64,000 bases of DNA from CAYSYM01 sp964435115 (GTDB taxonomy: Bacteria; Chloroflexota; UBA6077; CF-72). Both the position numbers and the translations under genes were made by a program. The notes under the pieces are model-generated. The model saw only the letters and a list, made by a program, of their open reading frames with translations, did no database searches and was not told the origin of the DNA. The first letter of the stretch is position 1. The number at the start of each line of letters is the position of its first letter. This document shows, one piece after another, positions 33,706 through 42,058 of the stretch. The stretch covers positions 62,001 through 126,000 of the forward strand of contig CAYSYM010000002.1 in assembly GCA_964435115.1 (NCBI GenBank), given 5' to 3'.

Positions 33706-33747
33706 GGGGGTTGGGGGTTCAAGTCCTGCCGCGTCTGCCCCGGTCTG
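33706..33747 (+). repeat. Right copy of tRNA-Trp 3'-end direct repeat (candidate attR)
   Basis: This stretch matches 10818-10859 at 39 of 42 bases in the same orientation. It includes the T loop and acceptor strand (TTCAAGTCCTGCC, then GCGTCTG in place of GCGCCTG) but no D arm or anticodon arm, so it is not a tRNA gene. Two of the differences would break pairing in a tRNA, as expected for a displaced copy drifting without selection. A small hairpin (GGACG/CGTCC at 33676-33690) stands between it and the ThDP gene. Confidence 0.6.
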
Positions 33748-33854
33748 AGGTTGGCGGTTCCTCCACGCAGGGGCCCTCTCCGTTACGTAGGCGCAAGGAT
33801 CCGGCCGGGCGTGCCCGGACGTCCCTCGGGCCGCCCGACGCCAGGGTGGCACGC

Positions 33855-34091
33855 TCAGGCGGCCGGGCTCGCCTCAACCTGGAACTCCTCCTGCCGCAGC
33901 CGGGCGGCGATGCGCCGCCCGAAGAGCAGGCCGTCTACCGCGCGCTGGTCGTTCACCAGCATCCCATGCGGGCCGCAAGTGGCCAGACGGACGCCCTCCG
34001 CGGTCACCACGCACTCGCAGTTCCGGCTGAGGGCCTGGAGGAGCTCGAGCGCTTCTGCCTGCGAGCCGTGCCAAACAACGGTGTGTGCCAT
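33855..34091 (-). CDS. Conserved hypothetical protein, 78 residues
   Basis: I do not recognise a named family. The protein MAHTVVWHGSQAEALELL continues with a Cys-rich strand (NCECVVTAEGVRLATCGPH), then MLVNDQRAVDGLLFGRRIAARL. The three cysteines could bind a metal or be incidental. I prefer the ATG at 34091 to a much longer frame that overlaps the GYD-domain gene. It is divergent from that gene, with 157 bases between. Confidence 0.5.
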   Translation of the reverse strand: MAHTVVWHGSQAEALELLQALSRNCECVVTAEGVRLATCGPHGMLVNDQRAVDGLLFGRRIAARLRQEEFQVEASPAA

Positions 34092-34248
34092 CTCGGGTAA
34101 TGTCCTCGAGGTGTGTCTCGCCGACCAGGAGAAGCAACACTCGTGCCACTCGGACGGGTGACTTGGCAGGCGGATGCGGGTGCGCGATGATCCACCTGTC
34201 CGCCGCGAGCCGCGGGCGTCGGGCAGATCTTCTCCTCGGGGGTACGCC

Positions 34249-34533
34249 ATGCCGACGTTCATCTTGCTCAGCACGCTCACCGATGACGGCGCCAAGACCA
34301 TCCGGCAGAACCCCGGCCGGATCAAGGAGGTGAACCAGGAGCTGGAGCGCATGGGGGTGCAGGTGCACAACCAGTGGGCGGTGCTGGGTCCGTACGATTT
34401 CGTCAACGTCGTGGACGCGCCTGACAACCAGACCATCGCGCGGGTTTCGGCCGAGCTGGCGTCACGTGGGAGCATCCGTGTCATGAGCCTGCCGGCGATC
34501 CCGATCGACGACTTTATCGCCGGTCTCGAATAG
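34249..34533 (+). CDS. GYD-domain protein
   Basis: The 94-residue protein has the full GYD pattern: MPTFILLSTLTDDGAKTI, a helix, then VQVHNQWAVLGPYDFVNVVDAPDN and SLPAIPIDDF at the end. GYD proteins are small dimeric ferredoxin-like folds of unknown function. A GGGGG run stands about 10 bases before the ATG. It stands alone between the island border and the glycan genes. Confidence 0.8.
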   Translation: MPTFILLSTLTDDGAKTIRQNPGRIKEVNQELERMGVQVHNQWAVLGPYDFVNVVDAPDNQTIARVSAELASRGSIRVMSLPAIPIDDFIAGLE

Positions 34534-34765
34534 CGAGGGTTCGGCCGTGGCTGGCTGAGTGGCGCCTACGCCGCCGCGGCCATTGCCGCCACCAGCCGGA
34601 CCCTGGCAGATGGCCGTGGGCCCCCGAATGCGTGGATTCCAGCCGGAAACCTTCCCCTACCGGGTGACGGATCTGAACTCGGAGGCACGCAGTGCGGGGG
34701 CCTTCGGCCGCTTGCCAGGCAGGCCCCGCCGGCGGAAACTACGCGGAAGCCCCGGCCACCTCCGC
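34534..34765. other. Intergenic stretch
   Basis: The frame of the downstream membrane protein is open through most of this stretch, but its composition is unlike the family and the better start is at 34766. I see no other feature. Confidence 0.35.
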
Positions 34766-36358
34766 ATGCCAGTTGTGCGCGTTCCCGCCACCGTGCCCGC
34801 CGCCAGCGCGGCGCCGCCCGCCCTCGCGGCCGAGGGTGCGCCGACTCTCGGGGCCGGCGCGCGGCGGCGGCCCTCCCAAGCGGCTCGGCTGCGCGCCAGC
34901 CTCCACCACCCGGCGCTCTGGCCGGCCCTGGCGCTGCTGGCACTGTACGCGTTCTTCTTCGTCCAGTTCGCGGCGCGGCTCATCGCGTTCCCGTACGACC
35001 TGGACCAGGGGGAGGGGTACGATGCCTGGAGCGCCTGGCTCGTCAACCTCGGGCAGCTCCCCTACACGTCCAACGCCAGCTACCCGTACTACTCGTCGAA
35101 CTATCCGCCGCTGTGGAGCTACCTCGTGTCCATCCCCATGGCCTGGACGGGGCCGGGGCTGGCGCCCGCGAGGGCGGTCTCCACGGTGGCCGCCCTGCTC
35201 GCGGCGCTGGCCATCGGGCTGGCGGCCCGACGGCTCGCCAGGAGTGGCCTGGCCGGGGTGCTGGCGGGCGGGCTCTTCCTTGCCTCCCCCTACGTCTTCC
35301 ACACCACGCCGCTCGCGCGCGTCAACGGCACGGCGCTGCTGTTCGCGCTGGTGGGGCTGTCGCTGCTGGCAGGCGCATCGCGGCGTGCCGTGCTGCTCGG
35401 GACTCTCGCTCTGCTGGCCGCGCTCTTCACCAAGCAGACCACCCTGGACGCGGTGGTGGCGGGCTTCGCCTTCCTGCTCGTCGTTCGGCCGCGCCTGGGC
35501 CTCGCGGCCGGGGCCCTCCTGCTAGGCCTCGGTGCAGCCGGAGTCGGCGCACTGGCGCTGGCGACCGGCGGGGCGTTCTGGCTGAACGTGGTGGCCGCGA
35601 ACGCGAACCCATTCGACCTGGGCCAGGCTGCCTGGTACCTGCGTAACTTCACTGCGCTGCACGCCGCCGTGCTGGCGCTCGCCGTGGTCGAGAGCCTGTT
35701 CCTCGCGCGCGGGTCGGCCTGGTCACCCTGGCTCTTCTACTTCCCGGCCGCCCTGGCGATGGCGCTCACCGTGGGCAAGTGGGGCGCGGGCGAGTCCTAC
35801 TTCCTCGGGGCGGTGGCCGCGGCGAGCGTCCTGGCCGGCGCCGGAGCTGTGCGGCTGCTCAGGCTGGGCGCCCACGGGTCGCCTCGCCAGCGCGGAGCGA
35901 CCGGCGTGCTGGTCGGCGGCCTGCTCGTCGCCCAGGGGCTCGCGTTCGCCCACGGGCCGTTGAGCGAGGCCATCCCCTGGCTCCCGGACCGGGGACCCCA
36001 GGCCGCCTACCTCGGCCGGGCCCCAACCGCCGAGGATCGCCGCGCGGGGGACGAGATCGTGAGCGTGCTCCGCCGGTTTGACGGGCCGGTGCTCTCGGAG
36101 GACCCGAGCTTCGCCGTGGCGGCCGACAGGGGCGTGGTGGCGAACGCCACGCACCTGCGCAACCTCTACCAGGCCGGGCTCTGGGACGCGACGGGGCTGG
36201 TGGCCGACATCCAGGCCAAACGCTACGATGTGATCGTCCTGAACGCGGAGCTCTACCCCGAGCCCGTCCTGGCCGCCATCGGGCGCTGGTACTACCAGGC
36301 ACGAACCGTGCGCGTGAACGGCTCCACGTACCGCGTGTTCTTCCCAGGAGCCACGTGA
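34766..36358 (+). CDS. GT-C-type membrane glycosyltransferase-like protein
   Basis: The 530-residue protein begins with about 45 Ala/Pro-rich residues and then has some ten membrane helices, starting at LWPALALLALYAFFFVQFAARL. The first outer loop holds FPYDLDQGEGYDAW, the acidic site typical of GT-C enzymes that use polyprenyl-linked sugars, and NYPPLWSYLV. A soluble C-terminal region of about 120 residues follows. It probably transfers a sugar at the outer membrane face. The next gene, a polyprenyl-phosphate sugar synthase type, overlaps it by GTGA, which fits a donor-and-transferase pair. The start at 34766 is chosen to remove an unlikely leader. Confidence 0.75.
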   Translation: MPVVRVPATVPAASAAPPALAAEGAPTLGAGARRRPSQAARLRASLHHPALWPALALLALYAFFFVQFAARLIAFPYDLDQGEGYDAWSAWLVNLGQLPYTSNASYPYYSSNYPPLWSYLVSIPMAWTGPGLAPARAVSTVAALLAALAIGLAARRLARSGLAGVLAGGLFLASPYVFHTTPLARVNGTALLFALVGLSLLAGASRRAVLLGTLALLAALFTKQTTLDAVVAGFAFLLVVRPRLGLAAGALLLGLGAAGVGALALATGGAFWLNVVAANANPFDLGQAAWYLRNFTALHAAVLALAVVESLFLARGSAWSPWLFYFPAALAMALTVGKWGAGESYFLGAVAAASVLAGAGAVRLLRLGAHGSPRQRGATGVLVGGLLVAQGLAFAHGPLSEAIPWLPDRGPQAAYLGRAPTAEDRRAGDEIVSVLRRFDGPVLSEDPSFAVAADRGVVANATHLRNLYQAGLWDATGLVADIQAKRYDVIVLNAELYPEPVLAAIGRWYYQARTVRVNGSTYRVFFPGAT

Positions 36359-37089
36359 CCGCTTCGCCTGCCCTGCCCCTCTACGCGTCGACGCCGATCA
36401 CGCTGAAGGCCTCCGTGGTCATCCCCTGCTTCAACGAGCGGGACACGATCGACCCGCTGCTGGACCGTGTGCTCGCCGTGCCGATCGAGAAGGAGGTGAT
36501 CGTGGTCGATGACTGCTCCACCGACGGCACGCGCGAGCGGCTGCAGCAGCGGGTGGACACCCGGGGCGACATCGTCCTGCGCCTCATGCCGCGTAACCGG
36601 GGCAAGGGGGCGGCGGTCAGGGAAGGGTTGAAGGCGGTGGCCGGCGACGTGGTGATCATCCAGGACGCCGACCTGGAGTACGACCCGGGTGACTACCCGG
36701 TCCTGCTGCGGCCGATCCAGACGGGCAAGGCCAGGGTGGTCTACGGGTCACGCTTCCTGGGCGAGCACCGGGCGATGTACTTCTGGCACAGCGTGGGCAA
36801 CCGCTTCCTGACGCTCATGTGCAACGTCCTCTTCGACACCACCTTGACCGACATGGAGACCTGCTACAAGGTCTTCACGGCCGAGATCGCCCGGCAGCTG
36901 GAGCTGCACGAGCCGCGCTGGGGCTTCGACCCGGAGATCACCGCGCGCATCCTGCGCATGGGCCACCGCATCTACGAGGTCCCGATCTCCTACGCCGGGC
37001 GGGAGTTCCACGAGGGTAAGAAGATCAACGGCCTACGGGACGGTCCGAGCGTCCTCCTGGCCCTGCTGCGCTACCGCTTCCTCCCCTGA
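36355..37089 (+). CDS. Family 2 glycosyltransferase (dolichol/polyprenyl-phosphate mannosyltransferase-like)
   Basis: The 244-residue GT-A enzyme has VVIPCFNERDTIDPLL, VIVVDDCSTDGTR, RNRGKGAAVREGL and IIQDADLEYDP, the nucleotide-sugar and metal (DAD) sites of DPM1-like transferases. It lacks C-terminal membrane helices, as in the soluble DPM1 type. It would make a polyprenyl-phosphate sugar for the GT-C proteins around it. The GTG start overlaps the upstream gene. Confidence 0.88.
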   Translation: MTASPALPLYASTPITLKASVVIPCFNERDTIDPLLDRVLAVPIEKEVIVVDDCSTDGTRERLQQRVDTRGDIVLRLMPRNRGKGAAVREGLKAVAGDVVIIQDADLEYDPGDYPVLLRPIQTGKARVVYGSRFLGEHRAMYFWHSVGNRFLTLMCNVLFDTTLTDMETCYKVFTAEIARQLELHEPRWGFDPEITARILRMGHRIYEVPISYAGREFHEGKKINGLRDGPSVLLALLRYRFLP

Positions 37090-37102
37090 ACCGCCGGCAG
37101 GT

Positions 37103-39553
37103 GTGGACGCTCGGGACGCCGGCCGGTTGAAGGAGTCGCCACCAGCCGTCGCGCCACGCCGCGCCGGTGCGGCCCTGGAGCCTGCCGTCGCGTGGGCGCG
37201 GCCGCGTGCCGATGCGCTCGCCGCGGCGCTCCTGTTCGGTGCGGCGCTGCTCTTCTACTACCCGCTCGTCTTCCTGGGCCGGGCGATCGTGGACTACGAC
37301 GCCTTCGTCTACTTCTACCCGCAGCGCGCCTACCTGGCGCAGTCGCTGCTGGAAGGCCGCCTGCCACTCTGGAACCCGTACCTGTTCATGGGGGCGCCGT
37401 TCCTGGCGAATCCCCAGGCGGCGGTGCTGTACCCGCTCTCCTGGCTGTTCGTTGTCGGCCCGGTGGATGCGGGTTACACGCTGCAGCTCGTGCTCCACAC
37501 GTTCCTCGGGTCGTGGTTCACCTACCTGCTGGCGCGCCACTCCTTCGGCGTCAGCCCGCTCGCGGCGGCCGTCGGCGGCCTCGCCTTCGGCTTCGGCGGG
37601 TTCGTCGTCGGGCAGGCGGGCCACCTGAACCAGGTCAGCGCTGCCGCGTGGCTGCCAGCGATCCTGCTGGCGTACGACCGGGCGGTTGCGCTGTCGTCGC
37701 CTCGGTGGACAGCGCTGGGCGCGCTCGCCCTCGCCCTGCAGGTGCTGGCCGGCCATCCTCAGGAGACGTACATGACGCTCATCGCCCTGGGCCTATTCGG
37801 CCTCTTCAGGGCGCCGTGGACGCGCCCGAGGCAGCTCGCCTGGGCGGTGGGAGCCGGGGCACTGGTGCTCGGGCTGGGCGTTCTGGTGGCGGCGGCGCAG
37901 CTCGTGCCGACCCTGGAGCTGATGCCGCTCTCGATCCGCGGCGGGGGCGTGGCGTGGCAGGACGCCGTGGCCTGGTCCCTCCCGCCGTTCCTCCTGCCGC
38001 GGGCGCTCTTCCCGCCGTTCTGGCTGAACGTCGCCTCAACCGAGTACCTGGGCTACAGCGGCGTGGTCCCGCTCACGCTCAGCCTGCTGGCGGTCGTGGT
38101 CGTCCGCAGCCGGTTCATGCTCTTCGGCGTAGCGCTCGCCTTCGTGGGGCTGTTCCTGGCGCCAGGGGAGAACAACGCCTCGTACGCCGTCCTGTTCCAG
38201 GGCGTGCCGGGCTTCGACACGTTCCGCGTACCCGCGCGGTGGCTGTTCCTGTGGCAGACGGGCGTGGCACTGGTCGCCACCCTGGGCGCCGACTGGATCG
38301 GCCGCGGAGCGCGGGTGTCGCTGCGGCAGCCCGGCGTGTGGGCAGGGCTGCTCTTCGTGAGCCTGGTGCTGGCAGCCGGGCTGCAGTGGCAGCTCGCCGA
38401 GGGCGAGCCGTTCGGCCAGCGCCGGACACCGCTGGTGTGGGGTGCGCTGGCGGCCGGCGCGCTGGCGACCGGCTTCCTGGCCAACCTGCGCTACCGCGGC
38501 GCCGCCCTGGGTCTCCTGGCGCTGCTGACCGCCATCGAGCTCTGGGCGGCGGCGGATGCCTCCCCGGTGCGGCAGGCGCCGCCGGCCGGCCCCCTGCGGG
38601 CCGAGCCGCCGGTGGCGGCCTGGCTGCGCACCAACGCGGACCGCTCGGCGCGTGTCCTGAGCGTCGCACAGCCAAGCTACATCCCCGCCGACGAGACACG
38701 CCTGCGCCAGCAGCTCGAAGGCTCGCCCCGGCCGATCCTGGAATCCGCCATCGTCGCCACGAAGTGGCGCGCCACACTCAACCCGAACGTCCCATTGCAG
38801 TTCGGCGTGAGGTCCGCCGACGGCTACGATGGCGGTGTCCTGCCGCTGTGGCGGTTCGTCCGCTTCGCCACGCTCGCCATCCGGCCCGACGAGGTGCGGC
38901 CGGATGGCGTGCTCCAGTCGAGACTGGACGAACCGCCTGGTCGGCGCGTCCTGGATACGTGGGGCGTGCAGTACCTGCTGGTGAACCAGCCGGCGGCCGG
39001 GCGCGGGGACGGGCAGACGATCGGTCTGGGCGATCTGGCCCTGCTCGCGCGGGCGGAAGCGGTGCCGAACGCCCAGGTCATCTTCGGCTGGTCGGTGGCC
39101 CGCGACGACGACGAGGTGCTGGTGCGCCTGGCCGGGGCGGAGTTCGACCCGACCCGTGAGGTGGTGCTCACGCCTGAGGCTGGCGCGTCGCCGCAGGCAG
39201 GCACACGCCCAGCCGTAGACGTTCGCCCGTCCGTCGTCGAGCCCGAGCGCTGGCAGGCGCGTGTGTCCCTGCCGGCGGCGGGCTACCTGCTCCAGCGCGA
39301 AGCGTGGTACCCGGGGTGGCGCGCCCGGGTAGACGGGGTGGAGACGCCCGTCGTCCGGGCCGACCTCCTCTTCCGCGCGATCCCACTGGCTCCGGGCGAC
39401 CACACCGTGGAGGTGTACTTCGAGCCGGGATCCTTCCGTCGCGGCGCGATCCTGAGCGCCAGCGGGCTCGTCGGCGTGGCGCTGCTGCTGGCGTGGCCAG
39501 CCTGGCGGAGACGCCTGCCTATAATCCGCAGGCGTGGCGGCGGAGCTGACTGA
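37103..39553 (+). CDS. YfhO-like multi-pass membrane protein
   Basis: The 816-residue protein has about 12 helices in its first two thirds and a soluble C-terminal portion. The motifs PLVFLGRAIVDYDAFVYFYPQ, LWNPYLFMGAPFLANPQ and AVLYPLSWLF are typical of YfhO proteins, GT-C-related proteins linked to glycosylation of surface polymers. The exact reaction is unknown. It follows the GT2 gene by 13 bases. Its 3' end overlaps the scpB promoter and start. Confidence 0.8.
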   Translation: MDARDAGRLKESPPAVAPRRAGAALEPAVAWARPRADALAAALLFGAALLFYYPLVFLGRAIVDYDAFVYFYPQRAYLAQSLLEGRLPLWNPYLFMGAPFLANPQAAVLYPLSWLFVVGPVDAGYTLQLVLHTFLGSWFTYLLARHSFGVSPLAAAVGGLAFGFGGFVVGQAGHLNQVSAAAWLPAILLAYDRAVALSSPRWTALGALALALQVLAGHPQETYMTLIALGLFGLFRAPWTRPRQLAWAVGAGALVLGLGVLVAAAQLVPTLELMPLSIRGGGVAWQDAVAWSLPPFLLPRALFPPFWLNVASTEYLGYSGVVPLTLSLLAVVVVRSRFMLFGVALAFVGLFLAPGENNASYAVLFQGVPGFDTFRVPARWLFLWQTGVALVATLGADWIGRGARVSLRQPGVWAGLLFVSLVLAAGLQWQLAEGEPFGQRRTPLVWGALAAGALATGFLANLRYRGAALGLLALLTAIELWAAADASPVRQAPPAGPLRAEPPVAAWLRTNADRSARVLSVAQPSYIPADETRLRQQLEGSPRPILESAIVATKWRATLNPNVPLQFGVRSADGYDGGVLPLWRFVRFATLAIRPDEVRPDGVLQSRLDEPPGRRVLDTWGVQYLLVNQPAAGRGDGQTIGLGDLALLARAEAVPNAQVIFGWSVARDDDEVLVRLAGAEFDPTREVVLTPEAGASPQAGTRPAVDVRPSVVEPERWQARVSLPAAGYLLQREAWYPGWRARVDGVETPVVRADLLFRAIPLAPGDHTVEVYFEPGSFRRGAILSASGLVGVALLLAWPAWRRRLPIIRRRGGGAD
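39520..39525 (+). promoter_or_regulatory. -10 box of a probably leaderless scpB transcript
   Basis: A perfect TATAAT ends eight bases before the scpB GTG, within the last codons of the YfhO-like gene. No ribosome site fits between them. Confidence 0.5.
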
Positions 39554-40187
39554 GGCGCCGGAGAGACCGGGCTCCGAGCGCCCACCGCGCGCCGTCCCGC
39601 TGGCGCTGGGCTCGCCGGGAGGCGAGGAGCTCTCGGATACGGAACTCGGGGCCCACCTGGTGGCCGTCCTCTTCGCGGCGGCCACTCCGCTGCCCCTGCG
39701 CGATGCCGCCCGCGTGCTCGACGTTTCGGCCGAGCGCGTCGAGCGGGTCTGCCACGCGCTCGGTGAGAACCCGCCGCGGGGCCTGGCGCTCCAGCGGCAC
39801 GGCGACCAGCTCCAGCTCGTGACGGCGCCCGAGGCCGCGGCGGCGGTGGAGCGCTACTTTGGCGCCCCGCCGCCAGCGCGGCTCTCGAAGGCCGCGCTCG
39901 AAGCGCTGGCGATCGTCGCCTACCGACAGCCCGTCACGCGCGGCGAGATCGACGCGATCCGCGGCGTCAATAGCGACAGCGCGGTCAGTACGCTGCTCGC
40001 TCGCGGCCTGGTGGCCGAGATCGGGCGTCGCGAGACGGTGGGCCGGCCGGCGCTCCTGGCGACGACGCCGGAGCTCCTCCAGTACCTCGGCCTGTCTTCG
40101 ATCGACCAGCTTCCGCCGCTCCCCCTGGGCTTGCGGGAGGCGCTGCAGGCCCAGGCGGTGGACGCCGCGCTGAGCGGCAAGGCATGA
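39534..40187 (+). CDS. scpB: Segregation and condensation protein B
   Basis: ScpB is the winged-helix dimer that binds ScpA and Smc in the bacterial condensin complex. The 217-residue protein has LVAVLFAAATPLPLRDAA, then LVTAPEAAAAVERYF and the second winged helix ALEALAIVAYRQPVTRGEID with VGRPALLATTPELLQYLGL, the family core. ScpA is not adjacent. The gene begins inside the end of the YfhO-like gene, just after its own TATAAT, so it is likely transcribed separately without a leader. Confidence 0.93.
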   Translation: MAAELTEAPERPGSERPPRAVPLALGSPGGEELSDTELGAHLVAVLFAAATPLPLRDAARVLDVSAERVERVCHALGENPPRGLALQRHGDQLQLVTAPEAAAAVERYFGAPPPARLSKAALEALAIVAYRQPVTRGEIDAIRGVNSDSAVSTLLARGLVAEIGRRETVGRPALLATTPELLQYLGLSSIDQLPPLPLGLREALQAQAVDAALSGKA

Positions 40188-40331
40188 CCGTCGTGACCCA
40201 GCCAGACTGCCCCCATCGAACTGACTCCGGGCAAGAGCCCCACGGCACCAGCACTGCGAGCATGTACCCTGGCTCACGCCTGTCCAACCCGGGAGCGTTG
40301 CCTGCCGGCCCAGGCTCTCGGCGTGGCCGAG

Positions 40332-42053
40332 CTACCGGCGCCCGAACTCGCGGGCGAGCTGGGCGTGGCTCAGCAGGATGGCCGTCGGGCGGCCGTGGGC
40401 GCAGGTGTAGCACAGTGTCGCTTCACCCAGCCGCTTCAAGAGCGCCTGCATCTCGGCCTCGGCCAGCGCGTCGCCCGCCTTGACCGCCGTCTTGCAGGCC
40501 AGCACCAGCGCCAGGCGCTCGGCCCAGCTCGCCCGGGGCTCCCATGTCAGGCCGTGACTGTCGGTCGTCAGCGCCAAGAGTGTCTCCGACAGGATCCGAC
40601 CGGGCTGCCGGTTGACCAGCACGGCGGGTACCGCACGCAGCAGCACCTGCCGCGGCCCGAACGGCTCCAGGCCGAAGCCGAGGCTCCTCAGCTCGTCGTC
40701 GGCCTGGTCGACGATAGCGGCACCTTCGACCGAGACCTCCACGACCATCGGTTCTAGCAGGAGCTGCCGCTCCGCGCGCCCGCCCAGCGCATCTCGCAGC
40801 GCTTCAAGGAGCACCCGCTCGTGCGCAGCGTGCTGGTCTACCAGGTAGAGGCCCGCGTCGCCTTCCGCGATCAGGTAGGTGCGGCCCACCTGGCCCAGGA
40901 CGCGCAGCTCCTCCAGACGCTCGCCGCCCTCCAGCAGGCCGGCCGCATCGGCCTCAGGCAGCGCCGGGCCGCCGCCCAGGAGGAGCGGAGCCGGTCCATT
41001 GGCCGCGAGGCCCGGTCCACCCGCGCCCCACGCGGGCATCGGCCACTCGGCGCCGGCCAGCGCGTTCCGCACGGCCCGCTGGATCGCGCCGAAGACCAGG
41101 CGCTCGCGCAGCAGCTTCACCTCCAGCTTGCTCGGGTGGACGTTGAAGTCCACTTCGGCGGGTGGCACCTCCACGTGCAGCACCGCCACTGGCTGGCGAC
41201 CGGCCGGGATCAGCGAGCCGTACGCCTCCGCGACCGCGTACAGCAGCGACCGGTTCTGGACCGGCCGGTGGTTCACCAGCAGGTGCAGACCCGAGCGGCC
41301 GGAACGGTGGTAGCCACCCGAGGCGCAGAGGCCGCTGATCTTCGCCACCGGCTCACCTGGCCCGGCCTCGTCCTCCGCTGCCGGGATCGCGAGCAGGTAC
41401 GGGCCGACCTCGGCGCCCAGCACCGCCAGCACCGCCTGCCTGAGCTGCCCGTCGCCCGGCGTCCGAAGCGCCACCCGCCCGTCCACCAGCACCGCCACCT
41501 GGACCTGCGGGAACGCCAGGGCGAGGGGTGCGACGGCGTGGACGCACGCCGCCGCCTCCACGCTTCGCGGCCGCAGGAACTTCCGGCGGGCTGGGAACCG
41601 CTCGAAGAGGCGCTCCACCACCACCGTGGTGCCGGCCTGGCGCGCGACCGGGCGCTCCTCGACCGCGCCAGCCTCCACCCGGAACTCGATGCCTACCCGC
41701 TCCTCGGCAGCCCGTGTGGTGCACACTACGTCGGCCACGGCCGCGATGCTCGGCAGTGCCTCACCCCGGAACCCGAGCGTGCGGAGGCGATCCAGGTCGT
41801 CCTCCACGTGGATCTTGCTGGTGGCGTGGCGGTGGAAGGCCAGGCCCACCTCGCTCGCCGGGATCCCGCAGCCGTCGTCGGCCACCGCGATCCGCTCGAT
41901 CCCGCCTCCTTCGACCTCCACCTGGATCCAGCGGGCGCCGGCGTCGAGCGCGTTCTCCACCAGCTCCTTCACCACCGAGGCCGGGCGCTCGATGACCTCG
42001 CCGGCCGCGATCTTGGCGGCCAGGTGCGGATCGAGCGGTCGGATGCGCGCCAC
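40332..42053 (-). CDS. mutL: DNA mismatch repair protein MutL (endonuclease type)
   Basis: The 573-residue protein has the GHKL ATPase motifs: AAGEVIERPASVVKELVENALDAGA, DDGCGIPASE and TLGFRGEALPSIA. The C-terminal domain carries DQHAAHERVLLE, the DQHA-x2-E-x4-E metal motif of nicking MutL proteins, and CAHGRPTAI near the end. It is therefore expected to nick DNA, as in bacteria without MutH. It follows mutS by five bases. The 144 bases to the convergent scpB hold nothing recognisable. Confidence 0.96.
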   Translation of the reverse strand: MARIRPLDPHLAAKIAAGEVIERPASVVKELVENALDAGARWIQVEVEGGGIERIAVADDGCGIPASEVGLAFHRHATSKIHVEDDLDRLRTLGFRGEALPSIAAVADVVCTTRAAEERVGIEFRVEAGAVEERPVARQAGTTVVVERLFERFPARRKFLRPRSVEAAACVHAVAPLALAFPQVQVAVLVDGRVALRTPGDGQLRQAVLAVLGAEVGPYLLAIPAAEDEAGPGEPVAKISGLCASGGYHRSGRSGLHLLVNHRPVQNRSLLYAVAEAYGSLIPAGRQPVAVLHVEVPPAEVDFNVHPSKLEVKLLRERLVFGAIQRAVRNALAGAEWPMPAWGAGGPGLAANGPAPLLLGGGPALPEADAAGLLEGGERLEELRVLGQVGRTYLIAEGDAGLYLVDQHAAHERVLLEALRDALGGRAERQLLLEPMVVEVSVEGAAIVDQADDELRSLGFGLEPFGPRQVLLRAVPAVLVNRQPGRILSETLLALTTDSHGLTWEPRASWAERLALVLACKTAVKAGDALAEAEMQALLKRLGEATLCYTCAHGRPTAILLSHAQLAREFGRR

Positions 42054-42058
42054 GCCGC

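Noticed and set aside
33706..33747. A second tRNA-Trp gene
   Set aside because: Only the T arm and 3' acceptor strand are present; D and anticodon arms are missing and a T-stem pair is broken.
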